A stretch of DNA of 22,042 nt from Cytophagaceae bacterium UBA6715 (GCA_002454335.1 DKIP01000100.1:1-22042), one strand, 5' to 3'. Counted from the first letter of the stretch, positions 1 through 7,700 are shown. Numbers and translations are program-made. Notes: generated by a model from the sequence alone, not told the origin.

Positions 1-410
1 TAAATAAAAATCGCTTAAATGACACGACAGCACAAATCAAAATCCGACAATCTGGATTATTTCAGGTGAGAGCCATTCGAACATATGAAATGGCAGATGC
101 CAAACCCATTCAATGTTATTCACCCTTTCAAGTGGCGAGTTTCGGGATTCCTGCCGATGATCCTGGTGTATACGTTTATCCGAATCCAAATAAAGGGGGA
201 AAAATGCAAATCGAAATACAGGAAACGCTACAAAACATTGAAGTCATTTTGTCTGATCTACAGGGAAAAGAAATCAAACAGTGGCACTTGAGTGACTCAA
301 GTCAAATTCAGTACATTGAACTCACAGATATCATTTCGGGCGCATACCTGTTGAAGATATTTACGGAAAAATGGTCGAGGGTAAGACGAATATTCATCGT
401 TTCAGATTGA
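1..410 (+). CDS. 3' end of a T9SS-secreted protein (type A sorting domain)
   Basis: The frame is open from base 3 to the TGA at 408-410, so the gene begins outside the window and only about 135 C-terminal residues are visible. The last ~75 residues match a type A T9SS C-terminal sorting domain: a VYPNPN motif, then I-V-L-S-D-L-Q-G-K-E, then S-G-A-Y-L-L-K-I and a basic end with R-R-I-F-I-V. In this family the domain directs export through the Bacteroidota type IX system and is removed or used for surface anchoring. The part before it (QIKIRQSGLFQVRA) looks like the end of a beta-sandwich repeat. The function of the missing N-terminal part cannot be told. The stop codon overlaps the -33 element of the following tRNA promoter. 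Confidence 0.85.
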   Translation, partial: NKNRLNDTTAQIKIRQSGLFQVRAIRTYEMADAKPIQCYSPFQVASFGIPADDPGVYVYPNPNKGGKMQIEIQETLQNIEVILSDLQGKEIKQWHLSDSSQIQYIELTDIISGAYLLKIFTEKWSRVRRIFIVSD

Positions 411-437
411 CAAAAAAGCGTTCAATATGTACCTTTG
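407..437 (+). promoter_or_regulatory. Bacteroidota-type promoter of tRNA-Pro
   Basis: A perfect -7 element TAnnTTTG (TACCTTTG, 430-437) lies 20 bases after a TTG at 407-409, which fits the -33 element of the Bacteroidota sigma factor. Transcription would start a few bases before the mature tRNA end at 446. The -33 element overlaps the TGA stop of the upstream gene. Confidence 0.75.
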
Positions 438-445
438 CAGAAAAT

Positions 446-522
446 CGGGATGTAGCGCAGTCCGGTAGCGTACACGTCTGGGGGGCGTGTGGTCGCAGGT
501 TCAAATCCTGTCATCCCGACCA
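446..522 (+). tRNA. tRNA-Pro (anticodon GGG)
   Basis: A complete 77-base cloverleaf can be folded by eye. The acceptor stem pairs 446-452 (CGGGATG) with 512-518, followed by discriminator A519 and an encoded CCA at 520-522. The D stem is 455-458 with 468-471, the anticodon stem 473-477 with 485-489, and the T stem 495-499 with 507-511 around a TTCAAAT loop. The anticodon loop 478-484 is CTGGGGG, giving anticodon GGG at 480-482, which reads the proline codons CCC and CCU. The gene has its own promoter and terminator. Confidence 0.97.
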
Positions 523-524
523 AC

Positions 525-553
525 AAAAAAGGCCAGCGAATGCTGGCCTTTTT
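525..553. terminator. Bidirectional intrinsic terminator between tRNA-Pro and SDR gene
   Basis: A 7-bp GC-rich stem (GGCCAGC 531-537 with GCTGGCC 542-548, loop GAAT) is flanked by six A on the left (525-530) and five T on the right (549-553). It can end the tRNA transcript on the + strand and the SDR transcript on the - strand, whose stop codon lies at 555-557. Confidence 0.88.
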
Positions 554-554
554 C

Positions 555-1328
555 TTATTCATATATTCCCTTGGCGACTTTTTCACTAATAGCTTTGGGA
601 GCGACCCAAGCCAGAAATGCCCCAAATTTATTAACCATACCTGTAATTACCTCAATCTTCTTCGCAAACATCCCATCTACCGCTAATTTTGCGACCGCAG
701 CAGGTGTCATAGTCACCTTTTCTGCTGCCTTGCGTGCCTTATCTTGTAAATTCGCACGGTCATTGAAGTTGGTCGTTGTAGCCCCAGGACTCACCACCGT
801 AACAGAAATTCCTTTTTCCTTCCACTCGTGATATAGGCCTCTCGAAAAATTCAAAACAAACACTTTCGTTGCGGCATACAAGCTCATGTTTGGAATCGCT
901 TGGTAGGCCGTCGAACTAGCGATATTCAAGACATAGGCTTGACCTTTCCCAACTAAGTAGGGATAGAACTTTTGGCACATCTCAACCAATGCTTGCATAT
1001 TAACCTGCATCATTTTTTGATTCTCATCGAAACTGTATTTTTCGAACTCACCTACTAAGCCATAACCTGCGTTATTAACCAAGATGCGCAAATCAACTTG
1101 TTTTTCTTCGACCCAAGTAACGATACGATCGACAGAACCGGAATCGGATAAATCGGCCACAAGATAATCCACCTTCAAGCCATATTTCTTTTCAAATTCC
1201 TCTTTGACCATTTGAAGTTCATAGGAATTTCGGGCGATGAGTAATAAATCATATCCCTTAATTGCTAACTCATTCGCGATCTCTTTCCCGATTCCCTTAC
1301 TTGCTCCTGTAATTAATGCGTATGCCAT
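555..1328 (-). CDS. Short-chain dehydrogenase/reductase (classical SDR)
   Basis: A 257-residue cytoplasmic NAD(P)-dependent oxidoreductase of the classical SDR family. The cofactor motif TGASKGIG is at residues 7-14, NNAG at 85-88, the catalytic serine region S138/S139, and the Y-A-A-T-K catalytic motif gives Tyr151 and Lys155. Length is normal for the family. The C-terminal part (PGATTTNF, then a run ending in VAPKAISEKVAKGIYE) resembles the DltE/YqjQ-type SDRs annotated only generally in Bacteroidota; the substrate cannot be told. The gene follows the terminator of the upstream TPR gene, so it should have its own promoter, but no canonical -7 element is visible in the 51-base gap. Its transcript should end at the bidirectional hairpin shared with tRNA-Pro. 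Confidence 0.9.
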   Translation of the reverse strand: MAYALITGASKGIGKEIANELAIKGYDLLLIARNSYELQMVKEEFEKKYGLKVDYLVADLSDSGSVDRIVTWVEEKQVDLRILVNNAGYGLVGEFEKYSFDENQKMMQVNMQALVEMCQKFYPYLVGKGQAYVLNIASSTAYQAIPNMSLYAATKVFVLNFSRGLYHEWKEKGISVTVVSPGATTTNFNDRANLQDKARKAAEKVTMTPAAVAKLAVDGMFAKKIEVITGMVNKFGAFLAWVAPKAISEKVAKGIYE

Positions 1329-1342
1329 AATTGCTTTTCGTT

Positions 1343-1372
1343 AAAAAAAAGAAGCCCATTGCTGGGCTTCTT
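1343..1372 (-). terminator. Intrinsic terminator of the TPR gene
   Basis: A 10-bp stem (AAGAAGCCCA 1349-1358 with TGGGCTTCTT 1363-1372, loop TTGC) is followed on the minus strand by an eight-base T run (complement of the A run 1343-1350). It lies 8 bases past the TPR gene's stop codon and just upstream of the SDR gene. Confidence 0.9.
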
Positions 1373-1379
1373 CAATTCG

Positions 1380-3089
1380 TTATTTCTTGGGAGCAGCGGT
1401 TGCTGCAGCCGGTGTCGGATTGAAGTAGGCTTTAATATCCACATCATCCGGTTTGATTTCTTGTGCTTTCGTGAACAATTCCTTCACTTTGGCTTCATCT
1501 TTCGTTACCGATAAATGATAACCACCTAAAAATTTATACGCTTCGAACAATTGGTTTTTATCCTCTTTGTATTGTCCTTTTTCAGCACGTTGTGTTTCCA
1601 CCGCTGCTAAGAATTTCTCGTAAAAAGGAGCACCTAACCACTTCGTACCTGTATAATCAATTAAGTTATTAGTACGTGCACGGTTGATGTAGAACGGAGG
1701 CCATTTGTCATTGATTTCAATCGCCTTCGCGAACATAGAATCCGCACGCATGGCCATTGCTGGACGAGCAATGGTATCTGCCTTATTAATAAAAGCTGCA
1801 GTTAGATAGTAATCCATGGCAACTTTGAAATAATCACCAGAACCAACTGTCTGTGATTTTTTAACTTTCCATTGAATCGCATTCAATCCTGCTGCTGCAG
1901 CATCTGCATAACGCTTTTGCTTATAACGTACATCGTGAATGATCGAATAAACGTTATTGTTTGTATCCAATGGTGCAGCACGCTCTAGGTACACTAAAGC
2001 CAATGAATCTTTTCCTAATCCTTGGTATCCTTTACCAAAATACAAATCATCCATGAAGTAAGGCTTAACACCGCGCTTCACCATACCGTCTAAGTTGTCG
2101 ATACCTTGTTGGAAATTACCCATCTCCACATTTGAATAACCACGCATACGGTAGATGTCATCATCTTGAACACCTTTCTTGTCAGCCTCGTCCGTAAATT
2201 TCATGGCTCCATCATAATCCTTTGATAAGAACAATAATTTAGCCGTTTCTAAAGTTACTTGTGGAGTAGCCTCAGCTTTTTCCAAATAGCGACGGAAATA
2301 ACGTGATGCATTTTTGTATTGGCTACCTACGATCAAATATTCTCCATACTTACGCAAAGCAGGTGCATAGTTTGAATCCAAATCAATTGCTTCCTTGTAA
2401 CGAACTTGCGTTTCTTTGTAGTTTTTACCACGTAAATAAACTGTACCAATTTTCACTTTTGCCTTGATGTTACGAGGCTCTTGCGCAAGTGCATTTTCAT
2501 AAGCAGTTACCGCATTTCCGCCATCATTCTTAATCAAATAAGCATCTCCTTTAACAATGTAATGCTCGGCAGTAGGTAATTTTTTATCTTTCATCATACG
2601 ATCCTGAATCAAATCGATTAAACGGATAGACTCAGCAGGATCATTGTTATTCGCATTGAATGAATCTTCTTTGCCCAAGATGTAATACATTGAATAGGCT
2701 TCCGCGATGCGGTACATCACATCAATATTTTTATTCTTTGTCTCAGCTAAAATACGATCAAACTCAACTTTCGCATCGTTGACCTTGTTTTGACCGACCA
2801 AAATCGAAGCCAATCCTACTTGATTCAAATAGTTCTTAGGATCCGCTGCCTTTCCAGCTTCGAATGCCTTACGCGCATTATCCCAATCCCGTTGATTCAA
2901 GAAATAATACCCTAAATAGAAATAATTTTCACCTGTAGGCTGTGCTGCAACTAAACCCTCAAAAACCTGTTTCGCACGGCTCGGTTGATGGCGATCCATC
3001 ATATGCAAACCATCTTGAATTGTTTGCCCGAAAGCCAAATTGGTCAACAACAAACCAACTCCCAAAAGCCACGATTTCATTTTCATCAT
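1380..3089 (-). CDS. Exported tetratricopeptide-repeat protein
   Basis: About 569 residues when started at the ATG 3087-3089, which gives a clear signal peptide (MMKMKSWLLGVGLLL..., ending near A-F-G-Q). A longer start at 3137 adds 16 residues before this signal and is less likely. The mature protein is almost entirely helical TPR-type repeats (for example the segments with AKQVFEGLVAAQP, ARKAFEAGKAADP, YKEAIDLDSNYAPALRKYGEY and KAQEIKPDD). It ends in an Ala/Pro-rich tail. TPR proteins mediate protein-protein contacts; this one should sit in the periplasm. It lies just downstream of the PstS-like gene of the exb/tonB operon but has its own promoter, and it ends at a strong terminator. A functional link to that operon is inferred from position only. 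Confidence 0.85.
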   Translation of the reverse strand: MMKMKSWLLGVGLLLTNLAFGQTIQDGLHMMDRHQPSRAKQVFEGLVAAQPTGENYFYLGYYFLNQRDWDNARKAFEAGKAADPKNYLNQVGLASILVGQNKVNDAKVEFDRILAETKNKNIDVMYRIAEAYSMYYILGKEDSFNANNNDPAESIRLIDLIQDRMMKDKKLPTAEHYIVKGDAYLIKNDGGNAVTAYENALAQEPRNIKAKVKIGTVYLRGKNYKETQVRYKEAIDLDSNYAPALRKYGEYLIVGSQYKNASRYFRRYLEKAEATPQVTLETAKLLFLSKDYDGAMKFTDEADKKGVQDDDIYRMRGYSNVEMGNFQQGIDNLDGMVKRGVKPYFMDDLYFGKGYQGLGKDSLALVYLERAAPLDTNNNVYSIIHDVRYKQKRYADAAAAGLNAIQWKVKKSQTVGSGDYFKVAMDYYLTAAFINKADTIARPAMAMRADSMFAKAIEINDKWPPFYINRARTNNLIDYTGTKWLGAPFYEKFLAAVETQRAEKGQYKEDKNQLFEAYKFLGGYHLSVTKDEAKVKELFTKAQEIKPDDVDIKAYFNPTPAAATAAPKK

Positions 3090-3185
3090 TGTAAGTAAAT
3101 ATTTTGTTAAAATAGTATTTTTCTTAGGCGTAAACATTGAAAAAATTCAACTAATTACTTTAAAAGTTTAAAAAAATTTGAATCA

Positions 3186-3217
3186 CAAATATACTAATAT
3201 TTCTACTAAAAATTCAA
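3186..3217 (-). promoter_or_regulatory. Promoter of the exported TPR gene
   Basis: On the minus strand a perfect TAnnTTTG -7 element (complement of CAAATATA, 3186-3193) is preceded by TTG (complement of CAA, 3215-3217) with a 21-base spacer. The predicted start near 3179 gives a leader of about 90 bases to the ATG at 3089. The element lies in the 103-base gap behind the pstS-like gene and separates the TPR gene from the exb/tonB operon. Confidence 0.7.
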
Positions 3218-3240
3218 AATTCAACTCTACAAATTAGCCT

Positions 3241-4173
3241 TTATTGACTGATTTGATATTGCCGAATCGTGATAGGTCGGGTCAAAGGAATTAAGCCCGA
3301 CTTCAAAACAATCAGTTGCCCCATGTCTCCACAGACATAATTCACAAATCCAGTCCCTAAACCCAAATAAGATTCCTTTAAAATAATTTTCACTTCGCGA
3401 CGCAAAGGATATTTTTTTAAAGCCAAATTATACCCAAAGGGCTGATAAAACTCAGCCTGAGGTAAGGTGGATTCCTTTGCGACCGACATCACATTAACCG
3501 AACGAATAAATCCAAGGGAAGTTGGATTATCTCCATCACTAATCCAATTGGACCCAATAATCCCCATCGCATTCGGATGTGATTTAACGTATTCAATGAC
3601 TTCTTTGTTGGAACCCGCAGCTGATACCGACAATCCGCTATTCCCTAAACCAAACAGGTCAACTAAAAACTTAATGTTACTGGAATTCGCCTTATCTACG
3701 ACTAATTCAACATCCCCACCGCGCGAAGAACCGATGGATTTCCATGATTTTTGTTGGCCCGAAAGTAATGCCTTCAACTGATCTAAGCCAATTAACGTGT
3801 CTTTGTTGGAAGAATGAACCAACAAAGCAATTCCATCTGCGGCAAACTTAAAACTCCGATAAGTAATTTTCTCGCGTGTAAATACAGCCTTCTCGGCTTC
3901 AGTCAACTCCCGTGTAACAACAGCTCCCCGAACCTTGTCATTTAGTAAATCGGCAATTGCTTCATTCTCAGGCTTGAATTGCAAATTAATATTCGCAAAA
4001 TGGTAGTTATCACGAAAAGCAACCTTTTCCGCTTCGACAACTCGTTGGAAAGACTCATCTACCCCCAAATTGATCGTCCCCGTTGTAGGACCATCTTTCA
4101 CTTCATTTTTTTTCGTACCACAACTCATCATGACTATTGCAGTCAGTAAGCCGGCCATTAAATTAGTCTTCAT
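3241..4173 (-). CDS. PstS-like phosphate-binding-family lipoprotein
   Basis: About 310 residues from the ATG 4171-4173. This start gives a lipoprotein signal peptide with a lipobox ending M-M-S-C (Cys18); an ATG at 4197 would add eight residues. The mature part resembles the PstS-like periplasmic solute-binding fold: TGTINLGVDESF near the start, GAVVTRELTEAEKAVF, GIALLVHSSNKDTL, a GxxxxWKSIG segment, SSRGGDVELVVD, and MGIIGSNW. These are typical of the PstS/SphX-like family seen in Bacteroidota, though the usual phosphate-binding serines are not all certain by eye. No PstC, PstA or PstB permease genes are near. The start overlaps the end of the small membrane-protein gene by 11 bases, suggesting translational coupling, and it closes the exbB-exbD-exbD-tonB operon. 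Ligand and role are unknown. Confidence 0.8.
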   Translation of the reverse strand: MKTNLMAGLLTAIVMMSCGTKKNEVKDGPTTGTINLGVDESFQRVVEAEKVAFRDNYHFANINLQFKPENEAIADLLNDKVRGAVVTRELTEAEKAVFTREKITYRSFKFAADGIALLVHSSNKDTLIGLDQLKALLSGQQKSWKSIGSSRGGDVELVVDKANSSNIKFLVDLFGLGNSGLSVSAAGSNKEVIEYVKSHPNAMGIIGSNWISDGDNPTSLGFIRSVNVMSVAKESTLPQAEFYQPFGYNLALKKYPLRREVKIILKESYLGLGTGFVNYVCGDMGQLIVLKSGLIPLTRPITIRQYQISQ

Positions 4174-4408
4174 ATTCAGCATAATTAGATGATTCATCCG
4201 CTTCTCGAAAATACAAATAAGCGCGCCAAATCCGAAACAATCCGTACAACATAAATAAGATTCCTAATAAAAGGGTAATCTGCACGCCAGCCCATTCCCC
4301 TAAATCAAATGCAGACCAAAAAGCCACATAAGCACCCAACAAAGTGTAGGCTAAAGCGACAAAAACACGAAAAGAAATATTAACCCAAATGGCCATGGAA
4401 CGTTTCAT
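4163..4408 (-). CDS. Small two-helix membrane protein
   Basis: An 81-residue protein when begun at the ATG 4406-4408 (MKRSMAIWVN...). A longer frame reaches 4471, but its first 21 codons cross a perfect 10-bp inverted repeat at 4425-4458, so the shorter start is preferred. Two hydrophobic stretches (about residues 9-30, and 40-57) are separated by FDLGEWAGVQ; the tail is acidic (ESSNYAEYED). It matches no family I can name. It lies between tonB and the pstS-like gene, whose start it overlaps by 11 bases. A membrane partner of one of these two is plausible but not shown. Confidence 0.7.
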   Translation of the reverse strand: MKRSMAIWVNISFRVFVALAYTLLGAYVAFWSAFDLGEWAGVQITLLLGILFMLYGLFRIWRAYLYFREADESSNYAEYED

Positions 4409-4424
4409 ACTAGAATTTAAACAA

Positions 4425-4458
4425 TCAGACCTGCCAAATAAAAATTTAGCAGGTCTGA
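4425..4458 (-). terminator. Hairpin between tonB and the small membrane-protein gene
   Basis: A perfect 10-bp inverted repeat (TCAGACCTGC 4425-4434 with GCAGGTCTGA 4449-4458) has a 14-base AT-rich loop. On the minus strand it is followed by TTGTTTAAATT, a poor U tract. It may be a partial terminator or an mRNA processing/stability element that lowers expression of the two downstream genes relative to exbB-tonB. Confidence 0.6.
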
Positions 4459-4478
4459 CACGAATCTTCAAATAAAAA

Positions 4479-5297
4479 TTACTCAGATAACACGAACGTG
4501 ATCGGCTGTGTAAAGCGAGAACGCACTGGGCGACCTGATTGCTTACCAGGAGTCCATCTTGGTACCGATTTAATTACACGTACGGCTTCTTCGTCGCAAC
4601 CGAAACCTACAGATTTCAAAACTTGAACGTCTTGGATAGTACCGTCAGTGTTCACAACGAACTGAACGTATACTTTACCCCCCACGTTAGCACGTTGTGC
4701 AGCTGATGGGTAACGTAAGTTTTTTTGCAAGAAGGCACCGAAAGCACGGGGTCCTCCTGGGAATTCTGCTTGCTGCTCAACCGCTGTAAAGATTTCATCT
4801 TCAGCTGGTTTAGGCGGCTCAACTGGCTCAGCGCCTTTTGCATCAGGATCCACAGGTGGCTCATACGTTTCCGTTTCCCCTTTCACAGTTTCCGATGCTG
4901 TGTTACCACGAACTTCTTCAGGTGGTGGCTCAGGCTTCGTTACTTCCTCATCATGCTTGATTTCTGGAGGTAAGAATTTCGTCGTAGTCACCTTAGGAAT
5001 TTCTTTGGGTGGTGGCGGCGGTGGCGGTGGCGGCAACTCAACCTTCTTGGTAGGAGCAGGCTTATCCAGTTTCATTACTTCAGCAGTCACCTCAGTCTTT
5101 TCTTCTGATTCGGCAGTTAACTGTTTCCAGAAAGCTGCGATTAAAAGAGCACCGACAAAGAGTGCAGAGCCTAGTAATACCGACCGCTTCATTACTTTAG
5201 GATACGTCTTCCGAAGAACAAAAGCACCGAATTCACGGTTCTTGTCTTTGAAGATAATATCGTCCAAAGTAGCATTTTGGCTTATTACTTGTGACAT
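4479..5297 (-). CDS. tonB: Energy transducer TonB
   Basis: A 272-residue TonB-family protein that carries proton-motive force from ExbB/ExbD to outer-membrane receptors. It has a cytoplasmic N-terminus of about 36 residues (longer than in E. coli TonB, usual in Bacteroidota), one membrane helix at about 37-57, a Pro/Glu/Lys-rich periplasm-spanning part (about 80-165) with nine consecutive prolines at 89-97, and a C-terminal TonB domain (about 180-271) with F-P-G-G, Y-P-x-x-A, G-x-V-Y-V-Q-F, and P-R-W-x-P-G. It follows the second exbD by 34 bases, so it belongs to the same operon. Bacteroidota genomes usually hold several tonB genes, so the partner receptors cannot be named. Confidence 0.95.
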   Translation of the reverse strand: MSQVISQNATLDDIIFKDKNREFGAFVLRKTYPKVMKRSVLLGSALFVGALLIAAFWKQLTAESEEKTEVTAEVMKLDKPAPTKKVELPPPPPPPPPKEIPKVTTTKFLPPEIKHDEEVTKPEPPPEEVRGNTASETVKGETETYEPPVDPDAKGAEPVEPPKPAEDEIFTAVEQQAEFPGGPRAFGAFLQKNLRYPSAAQRANVGGKVYVQFVVNTDGTIQDVQVLKSVGFGCDEEAVRVIKSVPRWTPGKQSGRPVRSRFTQPITFVLSE

Positions 5298-5331
5298 AAT
5301 ATTCGTTTAATTTAAAATTAATTTAATAGGT

Positions 5332-5847
5332 CTATTTACCTGATCGTTTAATCAAAGCTTCCGTATCCGGATCAATTTCCAACAAAGCATAACGCTTATT
5401 GTTGGTAATTGCACACTCATCAAGCATATCAATCATATTGCGATATTTTGCTTTTTTCGTAGGCTTAATTACGATGGTAAAATTAGAACCAACTTTCGCC
5501 TTAAGATCCGCAATTACCTTGCGAATGCCTGTCTCAGAATAGTTGGTCACCTGCATTACTGTACCTGCTTCTGTAGGAATACCTTGGTAGTAATACACCT
5601 TATCAACATCTGGACACACCGTAAGTGTTTCAGACAATTTAACAGGTGAAGTTTCCTTCGTATCCGTTTTATCAGGCATGTTTAATTGCATGGTAACGGG
5701 TTTTGCTAACGTAGTTGTTAACATAAAGAAAGTAATCAACAAGAAGCCTAAGTCCACCATAGGTGTCATGTCGATTTTGGTCGACATCTTTTTACTACGC
5801 TTCTTCCCGCCTTTCTTCCCGCCACCGGAGCTATCTATTTCTGCCAT
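5332..5847 (-). CDS. exbD: ExbD-type biopolymer transport protein (second copy)
   Basis: A 171-residue ExbD/TolR-family protein. A Gly/Lys-rich cytoplasmic N-terminus leads into the single membrane helix with the family's essential aspartate (Asp32 in T-P-M-V-D-L-G-F-L-L-I-T-F-F-M-L). The periplasmic domain follows (KVIADLKAKVGSNFTIVIKP, then a segment with MIDMLDE). In the family, two ExbD chains sit inside an ExbB pentamer and the aspartate conducts protons. The gene lies 26 bases after the first exbD and 34 bases before tonB. It differs strongly from the first copy, so the pair may form a heterodimer. Confidence 0.95.
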   Translation of the reverse strand: MAEIDSSGGGKKGGKKRSKKMSTKIDMTPMVDLGFLLITFFMLTTTLAKPVTMQLNMPDKTDTKETSPVKLSETLTVCPDVDKVYYYQGIPTEAGTVMQVTNYSETGIRKVIADLKAKVGSNFTIVIKPTKKAKYRNMIDMLDECAITNNKRYALLEIDPDTEALIKRSGK

Positions 5848-5873
5848 TTCTGTTTCTAATTAAAAATGAAAAC

Positions 5874-6473
5874 TTATTTCGGTTTATTTTCCGGACCAGT
5901 TACCAATTGGAAGATATTGATATTCTGAGCTTGCAAAGTACCGATGATATCAGCAAACACTTTGTAATTAGACTCTTTATCTCCTTTAATAGCAACCTTT
6001 AATTCTGGATTAGACAATTTCGCATAACCCACCCAATACGATAGTTCGTTATTTGATGAATCAATTGGAATTCCCTTGCTTAGCTTCTTAGCTTCTGAAG
6101 GTTTCATATTCAACACCTGACGCATCGCTCCAAGAGGATAGCCTACAATTTCCGAAGCCATAAAGTTCTTCTTCATTTCAGCTGTTACAGCGATTCCATA
6201 GCGATTAGCCATACGCTCTAACATAAACTCTCTTGCCATTTGATCATCAGTTGCCAAATAAACGCCTCCTTCTGGTGAAACACTAACCATCAGCATACCA
6301 TCTTTCGTATTCAAAGGCTTCTCTGAGATAGATGATGGTGGCGTGATTGTAACTGCCTCTTCTGGACGGAACTTCGCGGTTAACATGAAGAACGTCAAAA
6401 GAAGGAAAGCCACATCACACATCGCTGTCATGTCGAGTGAGACACTATGTCGTTTAGCTTTAACTTTTGGCAT
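5874..6473 (-). CDS. exbD: ExbD-type biopolymer transport protein (first copy)
   Basis: A 199-residue ExbD/TolR-family protein with a very short cytoplasmic N-terminus and one membrane helix carrying the conserved aspartate Asp20 (M-C-D-V-A-F-L-L-L-T-F-F-M-L). The periplasmic part is longer than in E. coli ExbD (141 residues in total there) because of an insertion of about 60 residues around YGIAVTAEMKKNF and MRQVLNMKPSEAKKL. It ends with the usual LKVAIKGDKESNYKVFADII segment. It lies between exbB and the second exbD, and all three read in the same direction. Confidence 0.95.
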   Translation of the reverse strand: MPKVKAKRHSVSLDMTAMCDVAFLLLTFFMLTAKFRPEEAVTITPPSSISEKPLNTKDGMLMVSVSPEGGVYLATDDQMAREFMLERMANRYGIAVTAEMKKNFMASEIVGYPLGAMRQVLNMKPSEAKKLSKGIPIDSSNNELSYWVGYAKLSNPELKVAIKGDKESNYKVFADIIGTLQAQNINIFQLVTGPENKPK

Positions 6474-6511
6474 AACAATTATTTTTTTGAACAGTGAATA
6501 AAATTGAATGA

Positions 6512-6526
6512 AAGGGCAAAGCCCCT
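6512..6526 (-). terminator. Weak hairpin between exbB and first exbD
   Basis: On the minus strand a short stem (AGGGGC, loop TTT, GCCCTT, including one G-U pair) sits in the 68-base gap between exbB and exbD and is followed by only a few T. It could be a leaky terminator or processing site adjusting the ExbB:ExbD ratio, or chance. Confidence 0.25.
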
Positions 6527-6541
6527 AAATCAGTTCAAATA

Positions 6542-7378
6542 TTAATTGTGATGTGTAGCGTAGTTTTGGTTAACACTTAAGCCGATCTCATCGATGCTGT
6601 AAGTTAACTCATCAATTTTCGCTGTAAATACGTTGTATGCAATGATACAGATCGCTGAAGTACCGATACCTAATGCTGTATTGATAAGGGCCTCAGAGAT
6701 ACCATTTGCTAACGCTGATGAATCTGTAGATCCACCTGAGTTACCTAATGAAGCAAAGGCCTTGATCATACCAACTACCGTTCCTAATAGACCGATCAAC
6801 GTAGATACTGACGCCAATGTTGCAATGATAGTCAAGTTTTTCTCCAACATTGGTAATTCCAATGAAGTAGCTTCTTCAACTTCTTTGCTCAATGCAGCTA
6901 ATTTTTGCTCCTTATCTAAAGAAGTCTCAGAAATTAACGCTTTGTATTTTTTGATAGCAGATAATGTAACGTTACCTACTGAACCTTTTTGCTTATCACA
7001 AGCTTTCAAAGCTGCTTCAACATCATCTTTGTCTAAAGCTGCTTGTACTGAACGTACGAAAGCGTTCACATCACCAGTACCTTTTGCTTTACCGATCGTG
7101 AATAAACGCTCAATTGAGAATGTTAATGCAGTTAAGAAACAAGTCATCAAAACTGGCACGATAACTCCACCTTTGTAAACGACACCAAAGTAATCGCCTG
7201 GTAGTGGGTGTCCTTCTGTTGTACCTCCTTCAAAGTGAGAAGGATCTCCCATCACAAAATTGTAAATAGCTAATGCAATGGCAAAAAGAACAATTAGAAT
7301 TAAACCGGCAGAAATTCCACCTGATTTTTTTTCAGTTGCAGCTGGCTTAGCAGCTGGCTTTGGTTGTTGTGTACTCAT
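6542..7378 (-). CDS. exbB: ExbB/TolQ/MotA-family proton channel protein
   Basis: A 278-residue ExbB. An Ala/Pro/Lys-rich N-terminus is followed by an extra hydrophobic helix at about 22-43, then the three family helices: about 69-90 (ending S-I-E-R-L-F), a long cytoplasmic helical part, about 180-205 with G-L-L-G-T-V-V-G-M-I-x-A-F, and about 230-258 with E-A-L-I-N-T-A-L-G-I. ExbB forms the pentameric ring that with ExbD turns proton flow into movement of TonB. It is the first gene of the operon, behind a 349-base divergent promoter region. Confidence 0.96.
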   Translation of the reverse strand: MSTQQPKPAAKPAATEKKSGGISAGLILIVLFAIALAIYNFVMGDPSHFEGGTTEGHPLPGDYFGVVYKGGVIVPVLMTCFLTALTFSIERLFTIGKAKGTGDVNAFVRSVQAALDKDDVEAALKACDKQKGSVGNVTLSAIKKYKALISETSLDKEQKLAALSKEVEEATSLELPMLEKNLTIIATLASVSTLIGLLGTVVGMIKAFASLGNSGGSTDSSALANGISEALINTALGIGTSAICIIAYNVFTAKIDELTYSIDEIGLSVNQNYATHHN

Positions 7379-7487
7379 TAGTTTGGTAATTTGGGGTTAA
7401 AGAATTATTTTTTTGTTAATAAAACTTGTTGAAAAATGCGGGAGTAGTTTTCATAGCTTTTGACTCCACAACTTTTTTCGGTAAAGG

Positions 7488-7495
7488 CAAAAGTA
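7488..7495 (-). promoter_or_regulatory. -7 promoter element for the exb/tonB operon
   Basis: The minus strand reads TACTTTTG, a perfect TAnnTTTG (complement of CAAAAGTA). No clear TTG lies at the ideal -33 distance; the nearest candidate is TGT about 22 bases upstream. The leader to the exbB start would be about 100 bases. Confidence 0.55.
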
Positions 7496-7700
7496 ATAGA
7501 ATTCTCAATTAATTTGTACACATACAATTGTCCCCCCTTCACAAAATACCCACCTATCCCACAACGCTATTGTATTATCTTGATATTTTATCCAAAAATC
7601 CCCCCTTTATTAGGTACTTTTTTGAGAATTATTTTTTTAAAAAAAAATCAAAAAAAATTAATTTAAACCTATTTACACGCCATAAAGTACTAAAATCCCA

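Noticed and set aside
4900..5310. Plus-strand frame of 136 codons with a poly-glycine run
   Set aside because: The glycine run is the antisense of the nine-proline codons of tonB; a shadow frame.
6633..7178. Plus-strand open frame of 181 codons opposite exbB
   Set aside because: It lies fully inside a clear ExbB gene on the other strand, has no family resemblance and no promoter.
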